64,000 bases of DNA from Nocardia arthritidis NBRC 100137 (GCF_001612765.1 NZ_BDBB01000019.1:62001-126000), one strand, 5' to 3'; numbered from the stretch's first letter, positions 55,486 through 64,000 are shown. Numbers and translations: made by a program. The notes: a model not told the origin generated them from the letters alone.

Positions 55486-56222
55486 CGGCGCAGTGGTCGC
55501 TGTCGGCCGAGCAGTTCGCCGCGGCATGGTTCGGCACGGGACTGGATCGCATGCCGTTCCCGTTCCGATTCACCAGCCGGTTCCCCGGCCTGCACGAGTA
55601 CCAGGAGTATCAACGGCAGTTCCGCGCCGAGCTGGACCGCGACGAGCGTCTGCCCCTGCGCAGCGCGATCACCACGCTTGCCGGTCCCGACTGGCGCATC
55701 GAACTGTTCGGTTACGACAACACGCGCGAGGGCGTCGAACTGCGCGCCGTCGCCGGTGGGACACGGACCGGCTCCGGTGTGCTCGCCGTGCAGACGCCGG
55801 GCGCGGACGGCGGCCGAGTCAGGTTGCGCCGCTACCGAACCGATCAGCTCGCCACCGAAATGGTGCGCTTGCTGCCGGACACCCCGGCCGGAACGGTCGG
55901 TGAGAAGAGCTTCCTGCTCGACGACCTCAACGACGATCGTCCCGATGTGTTCGGAAACGCGCCGTCCAGTCAGGCCAAGGAACGCTACCGGCGTTTCTGG
56001 CGGCAATCGTGCACCACTCGCGGGACCGCGGCCGTTCTGCTCGGCCCGCGCAACGCCGAACCGCTGCGCACCGGCCGCCTCCGCTGGATCGACACGCCCG
56101 ATGGCCGCTACTGCGAGGTGCCCGCCAATCGCGCTCTGATGATCCGCCCGGGTACCAGCGCCGACATCACCCGATACCTGGACGAGTCGATCGTGCGGGC
56201 CAAGGCGCGCCTGGACCGGTAA
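55482..56222 (+). CDS. EspG-family type VII secretion chaperone
   Basis: This 246-residue protein starts at ATG in an ATGA overlap. It begins 'WSLSAEQFAAAWFGTGLDRMPFPFRFTSR', as EspG proteins do ('LSPEEFDVLWE...LPYPLxxxSH' type), and keeps the central mixed beta sheet ('RIELFGYDNTREGVELRAVAGG', 'GVLAVQTPG', 'GRVRLRRYRTDQLATEMVRLLP') and the C-terminal 'TGRLRWIDTPDGRYCEV' strands. EspG chaperones bind cognate PPE proteins in the cytosol and hand them to ESX machines. The PPE-like gene just upstream is the natural client. No ESX core genes are in the window. Confidence 0.85.
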   Translation: MTAQWSLSAEQFAAAWFGTGLDRMPFPFRFTSRFPGLHEYQEYQRQFRAELDRDERLPLRSAITTLAGPDWRIELFGYDNTREGVELRAVAGGTRTGSGVLAVQTPGADGGRVRLRRYRTDQLATEMVRLLPDTPAGTVGEKSFLLDDLNDDRPDVFGNAPSSQAKERYRRFWRQSCTTRGTAAVLLGPRNAEPLRTGRLRWIDTPDGRYCEVPANRALMIRPGTSADITRYLDESIVRAKARLDR

Positions 56223-56645
56223 TCGCTACCGCCGCGACCGCTCGCCCCGAACAGCCCGCACCGGCCCCTGCGCGATCCGGAAATCGCCGAAACGCCGCAA
56301 CCGAGCCCGTCCGTCAGGGGCTACGAGTGGCACATGGCCGCGGCATTTCCCGAGAAGGGGACTCCACGCTGCGCCACTCGCGGCGGCGCGAGTCGGTGGC
56401 GAGGGTGTCGTCCGCCACGGGCCACGGGAGGCTTGGGCGATCCTGCCGCAGTGCCACCGAGCCGCAGACTCACCTCGTCCCGGTCGGGGTAACTGCGGCA
56501 TGCGTTCCAGTGACCACCGTCGTAATGCGGGCGGACGGCATGGGCGTCTGCTTGGGCGGCGATACGGTGCATATCCCTGAACTCGACGACGCGGACGTAT
56601 GCCAGACCCGGACCCCAGCCTCGCGCTGCTGCGCGGAACCCGGCG
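56223..56645. other. region between espG and glyA
   Basis: About 420 bases with no supported gene. Overlapping frames exist on both strands but have no ribosome site or family pattern. No tRNA fold or strong terminator was seen. It lies between convergent transcripts (espG and glyA) and so has no need for promoters; a minus-strand decayed frame around 56321-56640 cannot be excluded. Confidence 0.35.
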
Positions 56646-57941
56646 TCAGCCCAGCAGGCGCCAGTCCTCCAGGCCGTCGTACAGCGGAACGTCCTGCGCC
56701 AGCTTGCTCACCCGGGCGCGCAGCGCATCCAGGTCGGCGTTGCCGGCCAGCGCGCTCGCGATGATGTCGGCGACCTCGGCGAACTCGGTGTCGCCGAAAC
56801 CGCGGGTGGCCAGGGCGGCGGTGCCGATCCGCAGGCCGGAGGTGACCATCGGAGGCCGCGGGTCGAACGGAACGGCGTTGCGGTTCACGGTGATACCGAT
56901 CTCGTGCAGCAGGTCCTCGCCCTGCTGGCCGTCGAGTTCGGAGTTGCGCAGGTCGACCAGCACCAGGTGCACGTCGGTGCCGCCGGTGAGCACGCTGACG
57001 CCCTTGTCCTTGACGTCGGCGGCGGTGAGCCGCTCGGCCAGGATCTTCGCGCCCGACAGGGTGCGCTCCTGACGGTTCTTGAACTCCGCGCCCGCGGCGA
57101 TCTTGAAGGCGACGGCCTTGGCGGCGATGGCGTGCATGAGCGGACCGCCCTGCTGGCCCGGGAAGACCGCGCTGTTCAGCTTTTTCGCGTACTCCTGCTT
57201 GGCCAGGATGAGGCCGGAGCGCGGACCGCCGAGAGTCTTGTGCACGGTGGAGGACACCACGTCGGCGTAGGGCACCGGCGAGGGGTGCAGACCGGCGGCG
57301 ACCAGGCCGGCGAAGTGCGCCATGTCCACCCACAGGTAGGCGCCGACCTCGTCGGCGATCGAGCGGAACGCCGCGAAGTCCTGATGGCGCGGGTAGGCCG
57401 ACCAGCCCGCCACGATCACCTTCGGACGCGCCTGCAGGGCGATCTCGCGCACCTCGTCCATGTCGACGCGGTGGTCTTCCTTGCTCACCCCATAGGAGTG
57501 CACCTCGTAGAGCTTGCCGGAGAAGTTCAGGCGCATGCCGTGGGTCAGGTGACCGCCGTGCGCGAGGTCGAGGCCGAGCAGCTTGTCGCCCGGGTCCATC
57601 AGCGACATCAGCACCGCGGCGTTGGCCTGCGCGCCGGAATGCGGCTGCACGTTCGCGAATTCGGCGCCGAACAGCTCCTTGGCACGGTCGCGCGCCAGGG
57701 TTTCCACCACGTCGACGTGCTCGCAGCCGCCGTAGTAGCGCCGCCCCGGGTAACCCTCGGCGTACTTGTTGGTGAGCACGCTGCCCTGCGCCTGCAGCAC
57801 CGCGCGCGGCACGAAGTTCTCCGAGGCGATCATCTCGAGCGTGTCGCGTTCGCGGGCGAGCTCGCCTGCCATCGCGGCAGCGAGCTCCGGATCGAGCTCA
57901 CCGAGAGACTGGGAATTGACAGAGGCGGTCGTCTGCGTCAC
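56646..57941 (-). CDS. glyA: serine hydroxymethyltransferase
   Basis: The 431-residue protein has the PLP-dependent SHMT features: '[41 protein letters not shown]', the Asp of '[14 protein letters not shown]', and the Lys in '[18 protein letters not shown]' that binds PLP. It converts serine to glycine and gives methylene-THF for one-carbon metabolism. It ends '[14 protein letters not shown]'. By synteny it is the glyA next to phoH2 and coaA in mycobacteria. Full length. Confidence 0.97.
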   Translation of the reverse strand: MTQTTASVNSQSLGELDPELAAAMAGELARERDTLEMIASENFVPRAVLQAQGSVLTNKYAEGYPGRRYYGGCEHVDVVETLARDRAKELFGAEFANVQPHSGAQANAAVLMSLMDPGDKLLGLDLAHGGHLTHGMRLNFSGKLYEVHSYGVSKEDHRVDMDEVREIALQARPKVIVAGWSAYPRHQDFAAFRSIADEVGAYLWVDMAHFAGLVAAGLHPSPVPYADVVSSTVHKTLGGPRSGLILAKQEYAKKLNSAVFPGQQGGPLMHAIAAKAVAFKIAAGAEFKNRQERTLSGAKILAERLTAADVKDKGVSVLTGGTDVHLVLVDLRNSELDGQQGEDLLHEIGITVNRNAVPFDPRPPMVTSGLRIGTAALATRGFGDTEFAEVADIIASALAGNADLDALRARVSKLAQDVPLYDGLEDWRLLG

Positions 57942-58055
57942 GACCTCAGTCTATGGGCCGCGGGCCCGGCCCTCGAGCAGGGGGTTCACCCCGTCGGCGC
58001 GTCATGCGGTACGGCCGTGACGTGCGACACTCCCTGCGCATGCCGCCGCCCGTGG

Positions 58056-58634
58056 TCAGCGGGAGCCGTCATCCTCCGGAAGGTAGTTCTCCAACAGCAC
58101 CGCGAGATGCCGCTGCGCGTCTTCCAGCGGCCGCGTGGACTTCATCGCCCGTGCCTGGATGATGGCTCCCTCCATCGCGCTGAACGCGAAACTGCTGAAC
58201 GAGTGCGCGTCGGCGGCGGTCATGCCCGCGGAGACCAGGGCCGCGCCGAGCCGCTCGTGCCAGGCGGCGAAGACTTCGCCCGCGGCCGCCTGCACCCGGG
58301 GCTCGGACTCGGCCAGCGCCGCCCCGACGACCGGGCACCCGGCGCGATAACCGGTCTTCCGCAGCGCGGGCACCCACCAACCGAGCAGCGAATCGAACCA
58401 GCGGCGCGGCGGCGCGGCGGTGACCTTGTCGATCACCTCGCCGATCCGCGCGCCCGCCACCCGGGTGGCGGTCTCGACCAGCTCGCTCTTCCCCGCCGGG
58501 AAGTGCTGGTAGAGCGAGTTGCGGGAGGCGTTGCTGCGTTCCAGCAAGGTGGCCAGCCCCGCGGCGTGCACACCCTGCTCGCGAACCAGTTCGATGGCGC
58601 TTTCGATCAGCCGGGTGCGCGGCCCTGCGGTCAT
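58056..58634 (-). CDS. TetR-family regulator (LmrA/YxaF type)
   Basis: The 192-residue protein starts at ATG 58634 with AAGGAG five bases upstream; a longer frame runs into the operator region and is rejected. The DNA-binding domain is 'GPRTRLIESAIELVREQGVHAAGLATLLERSNASRNSLYQHFPAGKSELVETAT'. The helical rest ('CPVVGAALAESEPRVQAAAGEVFAAWHERL') matches the LmrA/YxaF group. Two palindromic sites lie between it and the divergent thioesterase gene, so it most likely represses both genes. Confidence 0.92.
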   Translation of the reverse strand: MTAGPRTRLIESAIELVREQGVHAAGLATLLERSNASRNSLYQHFPAGKSELVETATRVAGARIGEVIDKVTAAPPRRWFDSLLGWWVPALRKTGYRAGCPVVGAALAESEPRVQAAAGEVFAAWHERLGAALVSAGMTAADAHSFSSFAFSAMEGAIIQARAMKSTRPLEDAQRHLAVLLENYLPEDDGSR

Positions 58635-58659
58635 GCGAGCTCCTTGCTCGAGGGTTGCG

Positions 58660-58711
58660 TGAACCGATCGGTCCATGCTGCAATCATCTCAGATGTGGAC
58701 CGATCGGTTCA
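58660..58711. promoter_or_regulatory. twin palindromic TetR operator sites
   Basis: TGAACCGATCGGTCCA (58660-58675) and TGGACCGATCGGTTCA (58696-58711) are perfect reverse complements of each other. Each contains the 10-base palindrome ACCGATCGGT (58663-58672 and 58699-58708), with centres 36 bases apart. They lie in the promoter region between the divergent TetR and thioesterase genes. Two dimers could bind and bridge the spacer; the 36-base spacing is near three and a half helical turns. Confidence 0.8.
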
Positions 58712-58728
58712 TCGAAAGGATGGGATTG

Positions 58729-59187
58729 ATGTCCGAAGCCACGGTCGACCCCGCGCGACTGTCCGGTCTCGAACTCCTGCGCACCGCGATGAGCCGGACG
58801 GATCGCCCGCCGTTCATCGGCGATCTGCTCGGCATGGAGGTCGACGAACTCGAACACGGCAAGGTGGTCTTCGCGCTGCGCACCCGGCCCGACTTCGCCA
58901 ACCCGCTCGGTACCACCCACGGTGGCATCTGCGCGACTCTGCTCGACTCGGTGATGGGGTGCGCGGTGCACACCACGCTGGAGCCCGGCGTCGGATACAC
59001 GACGCTGGAGCTGAAGATCAACTACATCCGGGCCGTGCCCACCGGCGGACAGCGTCTCACCGCCACCGGCACCACGATCCATGTCGGGCGCACCACCGCG
59101 ACCGCCGAGGGGCGGGTGGTCGACGAGCAGGGCCGCCTGGTCGCGCACGCCACCACCACCTGCGTCATCTTTCGCGCACAACAGTGA
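58729..59187 (+). CDS. PaaI-family hotdog-fold thioesterase
   Basis: The 152-residue protein starts at ATG 58729, with AAAGGA about nine bases earlier; upstream in-frame starts overlap the operator. The hotdog fold is visible in 'NPLGTTHGGICATLLDSVMGCAVHTTL' (with the conserved His-Gly-Gly) and 'TTLELKINYIRAVPTGGQRLTATGTTIHVGRTTATAEGRVVDEQGRLVAHATTTC'. It hydrolyses acyl-CoA thioesters, often phenylacetyl-CoA-like. Controlled by the divergent TetR protein; co-linear with the F420-type nitroreductase gene 16 bases on. Confidence 0.9.
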   Translation: MSEATVDPARLSGLELLRTAMSRTDRPPFIGDLLGMEVDELEHGKVVFALRTRPDFANPLGTTHGGICATLLDSVMGCAVHTTLEPGVGYTTLELKINYIRAVPTGGQRLTATGTTIHVGRTTATAEGRVVDEQGRLVAHATTTCVIFRAQQ

Positions 59188-59203
59188 CCCGAGGAGCACT
59201 GCC

Positions 59204-59653
59204 ATGGCCGCACGAACACCGAGCGCCGCGGTACGCAAATTCCGGCGTGAACGCCTGATCGGCCGTTACCTGGTGAACCCGGCCGTCGGCCTGCTCGACC
59301 GGCTCGGCGTCCGGTCGCGGCTGATCGCCGAACTGGAGACCGTCGGCGCGCGCTCGGGTCGGCCGCGGCGGGTGCCGGTCACCGCGTCGATCGACGAGAC
59401 GGGCGCGTGGCTGATCTCGCAACACGGCTACCGCTCCGGGTGGGCCCGCAACATCGCCGCCGACCCGCACGTGCGGCTGCGGCAGGGCAGCCACTGGCGT
59501 ACCGGCACGGCCGCCTTCGTGCCGGAGGACGATGTGGTGGCCCGCTCGCGCACGTTCGCGAAGGGGCGGGTCACGGCCGCGGTCGCCGAACGAACCATGA
59601 AAGCTTTGGAGAGCGACCCGATCTCGGTGCGTATCACGTTCGCGGGCGCCTGA
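59204..59653 (+). CDS. deazaflavin (F420)-dependent nitroreductase family protein
   Basis: This 149-residue protein has the Ddn-like split-barrel pattern: 'ETVGARSGRPRRVPVTASIDETGAWLISQHGYRSGWARNIAADPHVRLRQGSHWRTGTA'. Family members bind F420 (or related cofactors) and reduce quinones or nitro compounds in the membrane region. It follows the thioesterase gene by 16 bases with its own GAGGAG site, so it probably shares its transcript and regulation. Substrate unknown. Confidence 0.85.
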   Translation: MAARTPSAAVRKFRRERLIGRYLVNPAVGLLDRLGVRSRLIAELETVGARSGRPRRVPVTASIDETGAWLISQHGYRSGWARNIAADPHVRLRQGSHWRTGTAAFVPEDDVVARSRTFAKGRVTAAVAERTMKALESDPISVRITFAGA

Positions 59654-59826
59654 ACCCGCGAACGCGCGGGCCCGGCGATCTCGAACACAAGCCGTGACGA
59701 GCGGCGGTGCGGCGACCAAGCGCTGCTGCGCACTCTCTCGCCGCTGCTGTGCAGCATCTCGGCGGGCGGCCAGGGCTGCGCGGTCATCCGATAACCGCTC
59801 AACCCGTCTTCCCGCCGGACACCGGC

Positions 59827-61038
59827 TCACGCGGCCGCGCGCACCGCTCCCGGCGTGAGCGGCTCGTCGAGCAGCCTGCGGAAGCGGTCGGCCCGGTCCT
59901 CGGCGTCGGCCGCGCGATCGAGCCACCCACCCAGCAGCCGGTACCCCTCGACGTAGGTGGAGATGTAGGCCCGCCACAGCGGCGAGGACAGGAAGCGCAG
60001 CGACTGGCGCGCCCGCTCGGGTGTCGTCAGGTTCCATTTCTGCAGGAACTCCGCCACCTCCTCGTGTGACCGTCTCCGATCGTGCAGCAGCAGCGCGGCG
60101 TCCTGGCGCACGCTCAGCAGCTTGGCGGAGGCGTTCGAAAGGCGTTCGGCGCGTTCGCCGTCGAAGCGCAGCCCCAGGTCCGCGTAGATCTCCTGCGCCC
60201 ATTTGCCCCAGCCGGGTCCGACGATCGAGCGCAGCGCCTGATCCGCCAGCCCCTCGGCCATCAGGCACTGGGGCGTGTTCACCAGGAACAATGTCTGCTC
60301 GGCCTGCCCGGTGGCGACCAGGCCGGCCTCCTTGCGGCAGTGCTCGGTGTGGTGCCCCGGGTAGGACTCGTGCGCGATCAGCTGCGGCAGGTGCGCCATG
60401 TGCTGCTTCAGGTCGGAGTTGATCGCGACCCGGGAGTGGTAGTTGCCCAGGTAGTAGTTGAACCCGGACCACGGCTTGTCCCCGACCACCTCGTAGGTGA
60501 CGTGCTCGTGGTCGGGCAGCGGGTAGCGGGCGCGGACCAACTCGCGTAGCGCGCCGGAGAACGCCTCGACGCAGACCGGCAGGCGCTCGGGCGGGATCTC
60601 ATCGGCCTTGCGGTGCGCGGCCACCCGTTCGGCCAGCGGACCATCCCCGGCGAGCACCTCGTCCATCTGCCGGTGCGCCTCGCGGTAGTCGTCCACGTCG
60701 CCGGGCGCGATATCGACGTCGAAGTAGGCGCTGACCTCCTCGACGAACCCGATGTCGTCCCCCGCGAACTTCCGCCCGGAAAACTCCAGCGCGCGCAGGT
60801 GCACGTCGAGGAATTCGGCGCGCTGCGGCGCCAGCCCGGCCTCCGGCACCGCGGCACGCAACTCGGCGGCACGACGAGCCAGCTCACGCGGCTGTGGCGC
60901 GGGCGCGTTCTGCACCTCGCGGCGCAGTGCGGGGTCGCCGGTATAGGCGTCGACGAACCCTTCCTCCAGCCGGTCGAAGGCGAGGCCGAGCCGCAAGTAT
61001 TCGGTCACGAGCGGATGCGCATCCATGCCAGCCGACAT
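59827..61038 (-). CDS. DUF885 metallopeptidase-like protein
   Basis: The 403-residue protein carries His-Glu-Ser-Tyr-Pro-Gly-His-His (about residues 223-230), the zinc motif of DUF885 proteins, and 'FNYYLGNYHSRVAINSDL' nearby. A downstream Glu in 'QCLMAEGLADQAL' could be the third ligand. It has no signal peptide. Such proteins are thought to be carboxypeptidase-like, with little direct work. It is convergent with the nitroreductase gene. The start may also be ATG 61026. Confidence 0.85.
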   Translation of the reverse strand: MSAGMDAHPLVTEYLRLGLAFDRLEEGFVDAYTGDPALRREVQNAPAPQPRELARRAAELRAAVPEAGLAPQRAEFLDVHLRALEFSGRKFAGDDIGFVEEVSAYFDVDIAPGDVDDYREAHRQMDEVLAGDGPLAERVAAHRKADEIPPERLPVCVEAFSGALRELVRARYPLPDHEHVTYEVVGDKPWSGFNYYLGNYHSRVAINSDLKQHMAHLPQLIAHESYPGHHTEHCRKEAGLVATGQAEQTLFLVNTPQCLMAEGLADQALRSIVGPGWGKWAQEIYADLGLRFDGERAERLSNASAKLLSVRQDAALLLHDRRRSHEEVAEFLQKWNLTTPERARQSLRFLSSPLWRAYISTYVEGYRLLGGWLDRAADAEDRADRFRRLLDEPLTPGAVRAAA

Positions 61039-61207
61039 TAGCGGTTCACACCTGGGGCATCGAGTCGGTTACCAACGGGTAGTGGTACCCCGCTCATCCC
61101 ACGATGTTGACGCGGAGCAGAATTCGGCTATGCGGCGACAGCTAGACCGAATCTCACCGGATCCGCACCCGCACTGTGCGTGTTTGCCGAAACGGAGCGT
61201 CGGGTAA

Positions 61208-62140
61208 GTGGCACGAATGAGCGAGCCGAGTCCCTACGTGGAATTCGACCGGAAACAGTGGCGGACCCTGCGTAAATCGACTCCCCTGGTGCTCACCGAG
61301 GAAGAACTGATCGGCCTGCGCGGTCTCGGGGAACAGATCGATCTCGAGGAAGTCGCGGAGGTATATCTCCCGCTCGCTCGTCTCATCCACCTGCAAGTGG
61401 CCGCCCGTCAGCGGCTGTTCGCCGCGACCGCGACCTTTCTCGGCGAAACCCACCCCGACCAGCAGGTACCGTTCGTGATCGGCGTCGCGGGCAGTGTCGC
61501 GGTGGGCAAGTCGACCACCGCGCGCGTGCTGCAGGCGCTATTGGCCCGCTGGGATCATCACCCGCGGGTCGACCTGGTCACCACCGATGGATTTCTCTAT
61601 CCCACCGCGGAACTCACCCGGCGCGGCATCATGCACCGCAAGGGTTTCCCGGAGAGTTACGACCGCCGTAAGCTGCTGCGATTCGTCACCGAGGTGAAAT
61701 CCGGTGCGGCCGAAGTTTGCGCCCCGGTCTATTCGCACATCTCCTATGACATCGTGTCGGGCAAGCTGCACTGCGTGCGCCAGCCCGACATTCTGATCGT
61801 GGAGGGGCTGAACGTGCTGCAGACCGGTCCGCGCCTGATGGTCTCGGATCTGTTCGACTTCTCGATCTACGTCGACGCGCGCATCGAGGACATCGAGAAG
61901 TGGTATGTGCAACGGTTTCTCACCCTGCGCAACACCGCTTTCGCCGATCCGAACGCGCATTTCCACCACTACTCCGGATTCACCGACGAACAGGCCACCG
62001 CCGCCGCGCAGGAGATCTGGAACAACACCAACCGGCCGAATCTGGTGGAGAACATTCTGCCCACCCGACCGCGCGCCACCCTGGTCCTGCGCAAGGACGC
62101 CGATCACAGCATCAACCGGCTGCGGCTACGGAAATTGTGA
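61208..62140 (+). CDS. coaA: type I pantothenate kinase
   Basis: The 310-residue protein starts at GTG 61208 or ATG 61217. Walker A is '[12 protein letters not shown]' (about 92-103), with 'DGFLYP' and 'KGFPESYD' substrate residues and 'EGLNVLQTG' following. It phosphorylates pantothenate, the first step of CoA synthesis, and is feedback-inhibited by CoA in this type. Length is normal. The stop lies in a hairpin shared with the convergent gene. Confidence 0.97.
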   Translation: MARMSEPSPYVEFDRKQWRTLRKSTPLVLTEEELIGLRGLGEQIDLEEVAEVYLPLARLIHLQVAARQRLFAATATFLGETHPDQQVPFVIGVAGSVAVGKSTTARVLQALLARWDHHPRVDLVTTDGFLYPTAELTRRGIMHRKGFPESYDRRKLLRFVTEVKSGAAEVCAPVYSHISYDIVSGKLHCVRQPDILIVEGLNVLQTGPRLMVSDLFDFSIYVDARIEDIEKWYVQRFLTLRNTAFADPNAHFHHYSGFTDEQATAAAQEIWNNTNRPNLVENILPTRPRATLVLRKDADHSINRLRLRKL

Positions 62141-62157
62141 TTCCGATTACAATTTCC
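62130..62157. terminator. shared hairpin spanning both convergent stop codons
   Basis: GGAAATTGT (62130-62138), loop GATTCCGATT, and ACAATTTCC (62149-62157) form a perfect 9-base stem. It includes the coaA stop TGA (62138-62140) and the TAA of the facing gene (62147-62149 on the plus strand). It is AT-rich for this genome and reads as a terminator from both sides. Confidence 0.65.
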
Positions 62158-62746
62158 ACGCCTCGTCCAGGCGCAGGGCGACATCGATATCGCGGACCGC
62201 GGCGATGTGCGGCTTACGGATCTCGGCGCGGATGTAGCGGGCGACGAAACGCTTGATCTCGTGATCGACGCTGGCGAGGATGCGCAGCAACTGCCCGCGC
62301 TTGGTGGTGGCGGCCACATCGACGCGCACGTCGCCCGGCCGCGGTTCGGCGATATCGATCACCACCCGCAGCGGCGCGGCCGTGCGCACCGTCAGGTGCA
62401 GGTGCACGGCGCCCTCGACGTGGAACCGGTGCCGATCGACCGTCAAGTCCACCAGCAGGTCGACCTGGAGCGGGATGATCAGCTCGAACGCGATCGTCTC
62501 GTCGCCGCGACGGCGCAGCCGGGACGCGCCGAGCTGCACCTCCGCGGTCACCTTGGCCAGGCGGCCCGGCCCGACGCCGATCGGGCCGAAATCGAAGGCG
62601 GTGCCGGTCAGCTGTGCGAACGCGCCGGAGATGCGCTCTTCGGAGGCGGCGTACTCCAGGAAGCGTCTACCGAACTCGGCATAGCTGATGAAGTCGCCCG
62701 ATTCGCGCCGGACGGCTTCGGCGGGCCGTTGGCCGAACGCGCTCAT
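62147..62746 (-). CDS. conserved actinobacterial protein, unknown function
   Basis: This 199-residue protein has no membrane segment or signal. The central part has beta-rich sequence ('AKVTAEVQLGASRLRRRGDETIAFELIIPLQVDLLVDLTVDRHRFHVEGAVHLHLTVRTAAPLRVVIDIAEP'), possibly a lipid- or substrate-binding sheet. The end ('RIRAEIRKPHIAAVRDIDVALRLDEAW') is helical. The position between coaA and the Z-prenyl synthase is conserved-looking, but I cannot name a family. It is convergent with coaA. Confidence 0.7.
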   Translation of the reverse strand: MSAFGQRPAEAVRRESGDFISYAEFGRRFLEYAASEERISGAFAQLTGTAFDFGPIGVGPGRLAKVTAEVQLGASRLRRRGDETIAFELIIPLQVDLLVDLTVDRHRFHVEGAVHLHLTVRTAAPLRVVIDIAEPRPGDVRVDVAATTKRGQLLRILASVDHEIKRFVARYIRAEIRKPHIAAVRDIDVALRLDEAWKL

Positions 62747-62819
62747 GAGACCGCACGGTACGCGAGAACGGCGTGTGTCGGACGGGAGGTGGCGCCGATT
62801 GCATCGGGCCGAGATCGAC

Positions 62820-63599
62820 TCAGACGCCGAAACGGCGATGGCGTGCGGCGAAGTCGCGCAGCGCCCGCAGGAAATCCACCCGGCGGAACTCCGGCCAATA
62901 CGCCTCGGTGAACCATATCTCCGAGTATGCGCTCTGCCACAGCAGGAACCCGGACAGCCGCTGCTCGCCGGACGTGCGAATGACCAGATCGGGGTCGGGC
63001 TGACCGGAGGTGTAGAGGTGCTGGCCGATGGCGTTCACGGTGATCGACTGGACCAGGTCCTCACCGGTTTCGCCCGCGGCGATCTCCTGGCGGACCAGCG
63101 AGCGCACCGCGTCGGTGATCTCCTGCCTGCCGCCGTAGCCGACCGCGACGTTGACGTGCACTCCGTCGCGGCCGTCGGTGCGCTCGGCCGCGGTGCGCAG
63201 CCGCTTGGCGATCAGCTCGGGGAAGCCGTCGAGCGAGCCGACGATGCGCACGCTCCAGTTCTGCTCCGGCGCCGACAGCTCCTCGACCACGTCGGTGATC
63301 ACCTCGAACAGCGTCTCCAGTTCGTCGGGATCGCGCTGCAGATTCTCGGTGGACAGCAGGTAGACGGTCACCATCTCGATGCCCTCGGCCTCACACCAGC
63401 CGACCAGCTCGGCGATCTTCAGCGCGCCGACCCGGTGGCCGTGACTGACGTCGGTGAAACCGTTCTCCCGCGCCCAGCGGCGATTGCCGTCACACATCAC
63501 CGCGACGTGCCGGGGATGTTGTTTGCCGGCCAGCTGCCTGGACAGCCGGGCCTCGTAGATGCGATACGGCAGACCCCGCACCTGACTCGGAAGTTCCAC
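62820..63599 (-). CDS. short-chain Z-isoprenyl diphosphate synthase (Z-FPP type)
   Basis: The 259-residue protein starts at GTG 63599 (VELPSQ...), with a weak upstream site; a longer start is less likely. It has the cis-prenyltransferase motifs 'HVAVMCDGNRRWARENG' (catalytic Asp at 37), 'VTVYLLSTENLQRD', 'VNVAVGYGGRQEI' and 'LVIRTSGEQRLSGFLLWQSAYSEIWFTE'. Its position next to coaA and hemolysin III matches M. tuberculosis Rv1086, a (2Z,6E)-farnesyl diphosphate synthase feeding decaprenyl-phosphate synthesis. The short-chain assignment rests on synteny. Confidence 0.9.
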   Translation of the reverse strand: MELPSQVRGLPYRIYEARLSRQLAGKQHPRHVAVMCDGNRRWARENGFTDVSHGHRVGALKIAELVGWCEAEGIEMVTVYLLSTENLQRDPDELETLFEVITDVVEELSAPEQNWSVRIVGSLDGFPELIAKRLRTAAERTDGRDGVHVNVAVGYGGRQEITDAVRSLVRQEIAAGETGEDLVQSITVNAIGQHLYTSGQPDPDLVIRTSGEQRLSGFLLWQSAYSEIWFTEAYWPEFRRVDFLRALRDFAARHRRFGV

Positions 63600-63779
63600 G
63601 CGGGCAACCCTACGCCTCGGGGGCACGATCACGGCATCGACCGCGATTGGCCGGTAGAGTGGCCGGGAGCGCACAAGTTACGGTTGCGTAGGTTACTGGC
63701 GGGTTAGCCGGCTCGTCGATACCGGGCCCTGCGCGGGGCCGCGAACAGACTCGTCCGGCTGCCCCTCGAGGAGGTACTC

Positions 63780-64000
63780 GTGTCCGAATCGGTCGGCGCC
63801 AACCACCCGGCACCGGTCCCGCTGGTCCCCGGCTCGGCGGGCGAAGCGCTCGCCGAGGCGTTGGTCAAGCCGCGCCTGCGGGGCTGGATCCATACCTGGG
63901 CCGTCGGCGTCGCGGCGATCGCGGCGATCGTGTTGATCGCCACCTCCGCGACGATCTCGGCGACCGCGGGATGGTCGACGCTGATCTATGGGATCACCGT
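63780..64000 (+). CDS. hemolysin III/YqfA-type membrane protein, 3' cut by window end
   Basis: The frame starts at GTG with GAGGAGG seven bases before. The first 74 residues show the hemolysin III (PAQR-like) beginning 'KPRLRGWIHTWAVGVAAIAAIVLIATSATIS' and a first membrane helix. Members have seven helices; their role is membrane/redox homeostasis and the hemolysin name may be misleading. It is divergent from the Z-prenyl synthase. The rest lies beyond the window. Confidence 0.85.
   Translation, partial: MSESVGANHPAPVPLVPGSAGEALAEALVKPRLRGWIHTWAVGVAAIAAIVLIATSATISATAGWSTLIYGIT

Noticed and set aside
56009..56764. Plus-strand frame after espG
   Set aside because: It overlaps the espG end in another frame, has Arg/Pro-rich non-protein-like sequence and no motif.
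57079..59258. Plus-strand frames opposite glyA and the TetR gene
   Set aside because: Shadows of glyA and TetR; compositionally biased, no ribosome sites.

Overview
The window looks like the chromosome of a mycolic-acid actinobacterium, most likely Nocardia or a close relative. It has very high GC, many GTG and TTG starts, and 4-base ATGA/GTGA gene overlaps. It also carries lineage markers: an EspG-type chaperone with a PPE/WXG-like partner, DUF3558 and LGFP lipoproteins, DUF6542 and DUF4245 proteins, and a short Z-prenyl synthase. From 19.3 kb to the right end, the core genes follow, in reverse, the order I recall for M. tuberculosis Rv1085c-Rv1112: ychF, DUF6542, ispH, a lipid-droplet-type protein, xseA-xseB, DUF4245, glpX, fumC, a desaturase, phoH2, glyA, coaA, Z-FPP synthase, hemolysin III. 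Species assignment is inference.

1-19.3 kb is accessory. It holds a truncated EamA exporter, a flavin reductase, and a four-gene operon of three roadblock/LC7 proteins plus a winged-helix-like protein, preceded by tandem GGTATTCAATACC repeats. A MoxR ATPase-VWA pair follows, then a membrane protein next to a transglycosylase-domain protein without a signal peptide. Next come a TetR-P450 divergent pair, an AraC regulator beside a cholesterol-oxidase-like GMC enzyme, a P-loop kinase-like protein, and an alpha/beta-hydrolase-fold protein lacking its Ser and His.

19.3-37 kb contains ychF and then about 16 kb that I do not recall between the corresponding tuberculosis genes: an MDR reductase, AraC-VOC, a sugar ABC transporter without its ATPase, cstA with its DUF466 partner, ada/alkA-ogt alkylation repair, and sbcD-sbcC. 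This block ends in a strongly decayed rmuC pseudogene beside the DUF6542 gene.

37-64 kb is mainly core metabolism: isoprenoids (ispH, Z-FPP synthase), exonuclease VII, gluconeogenesis and the TCA cycle (glpX, fumC), one-carbon metabolism (glyA) and CoA synthesis (coaA). It is interrupted by accessory units: TetR-flavin monooxygenase, an orphan type VII secretion substrate/chaperone operon (WXG-like, DUF3558 lipoprotein, PPE-like, EspG), and TetR-thioesterase with twin palindromic operators. Several convergent gene pairs end in shared hairpins. I saw no rRNA, tRNA, CRISPR array or insertion sequence.
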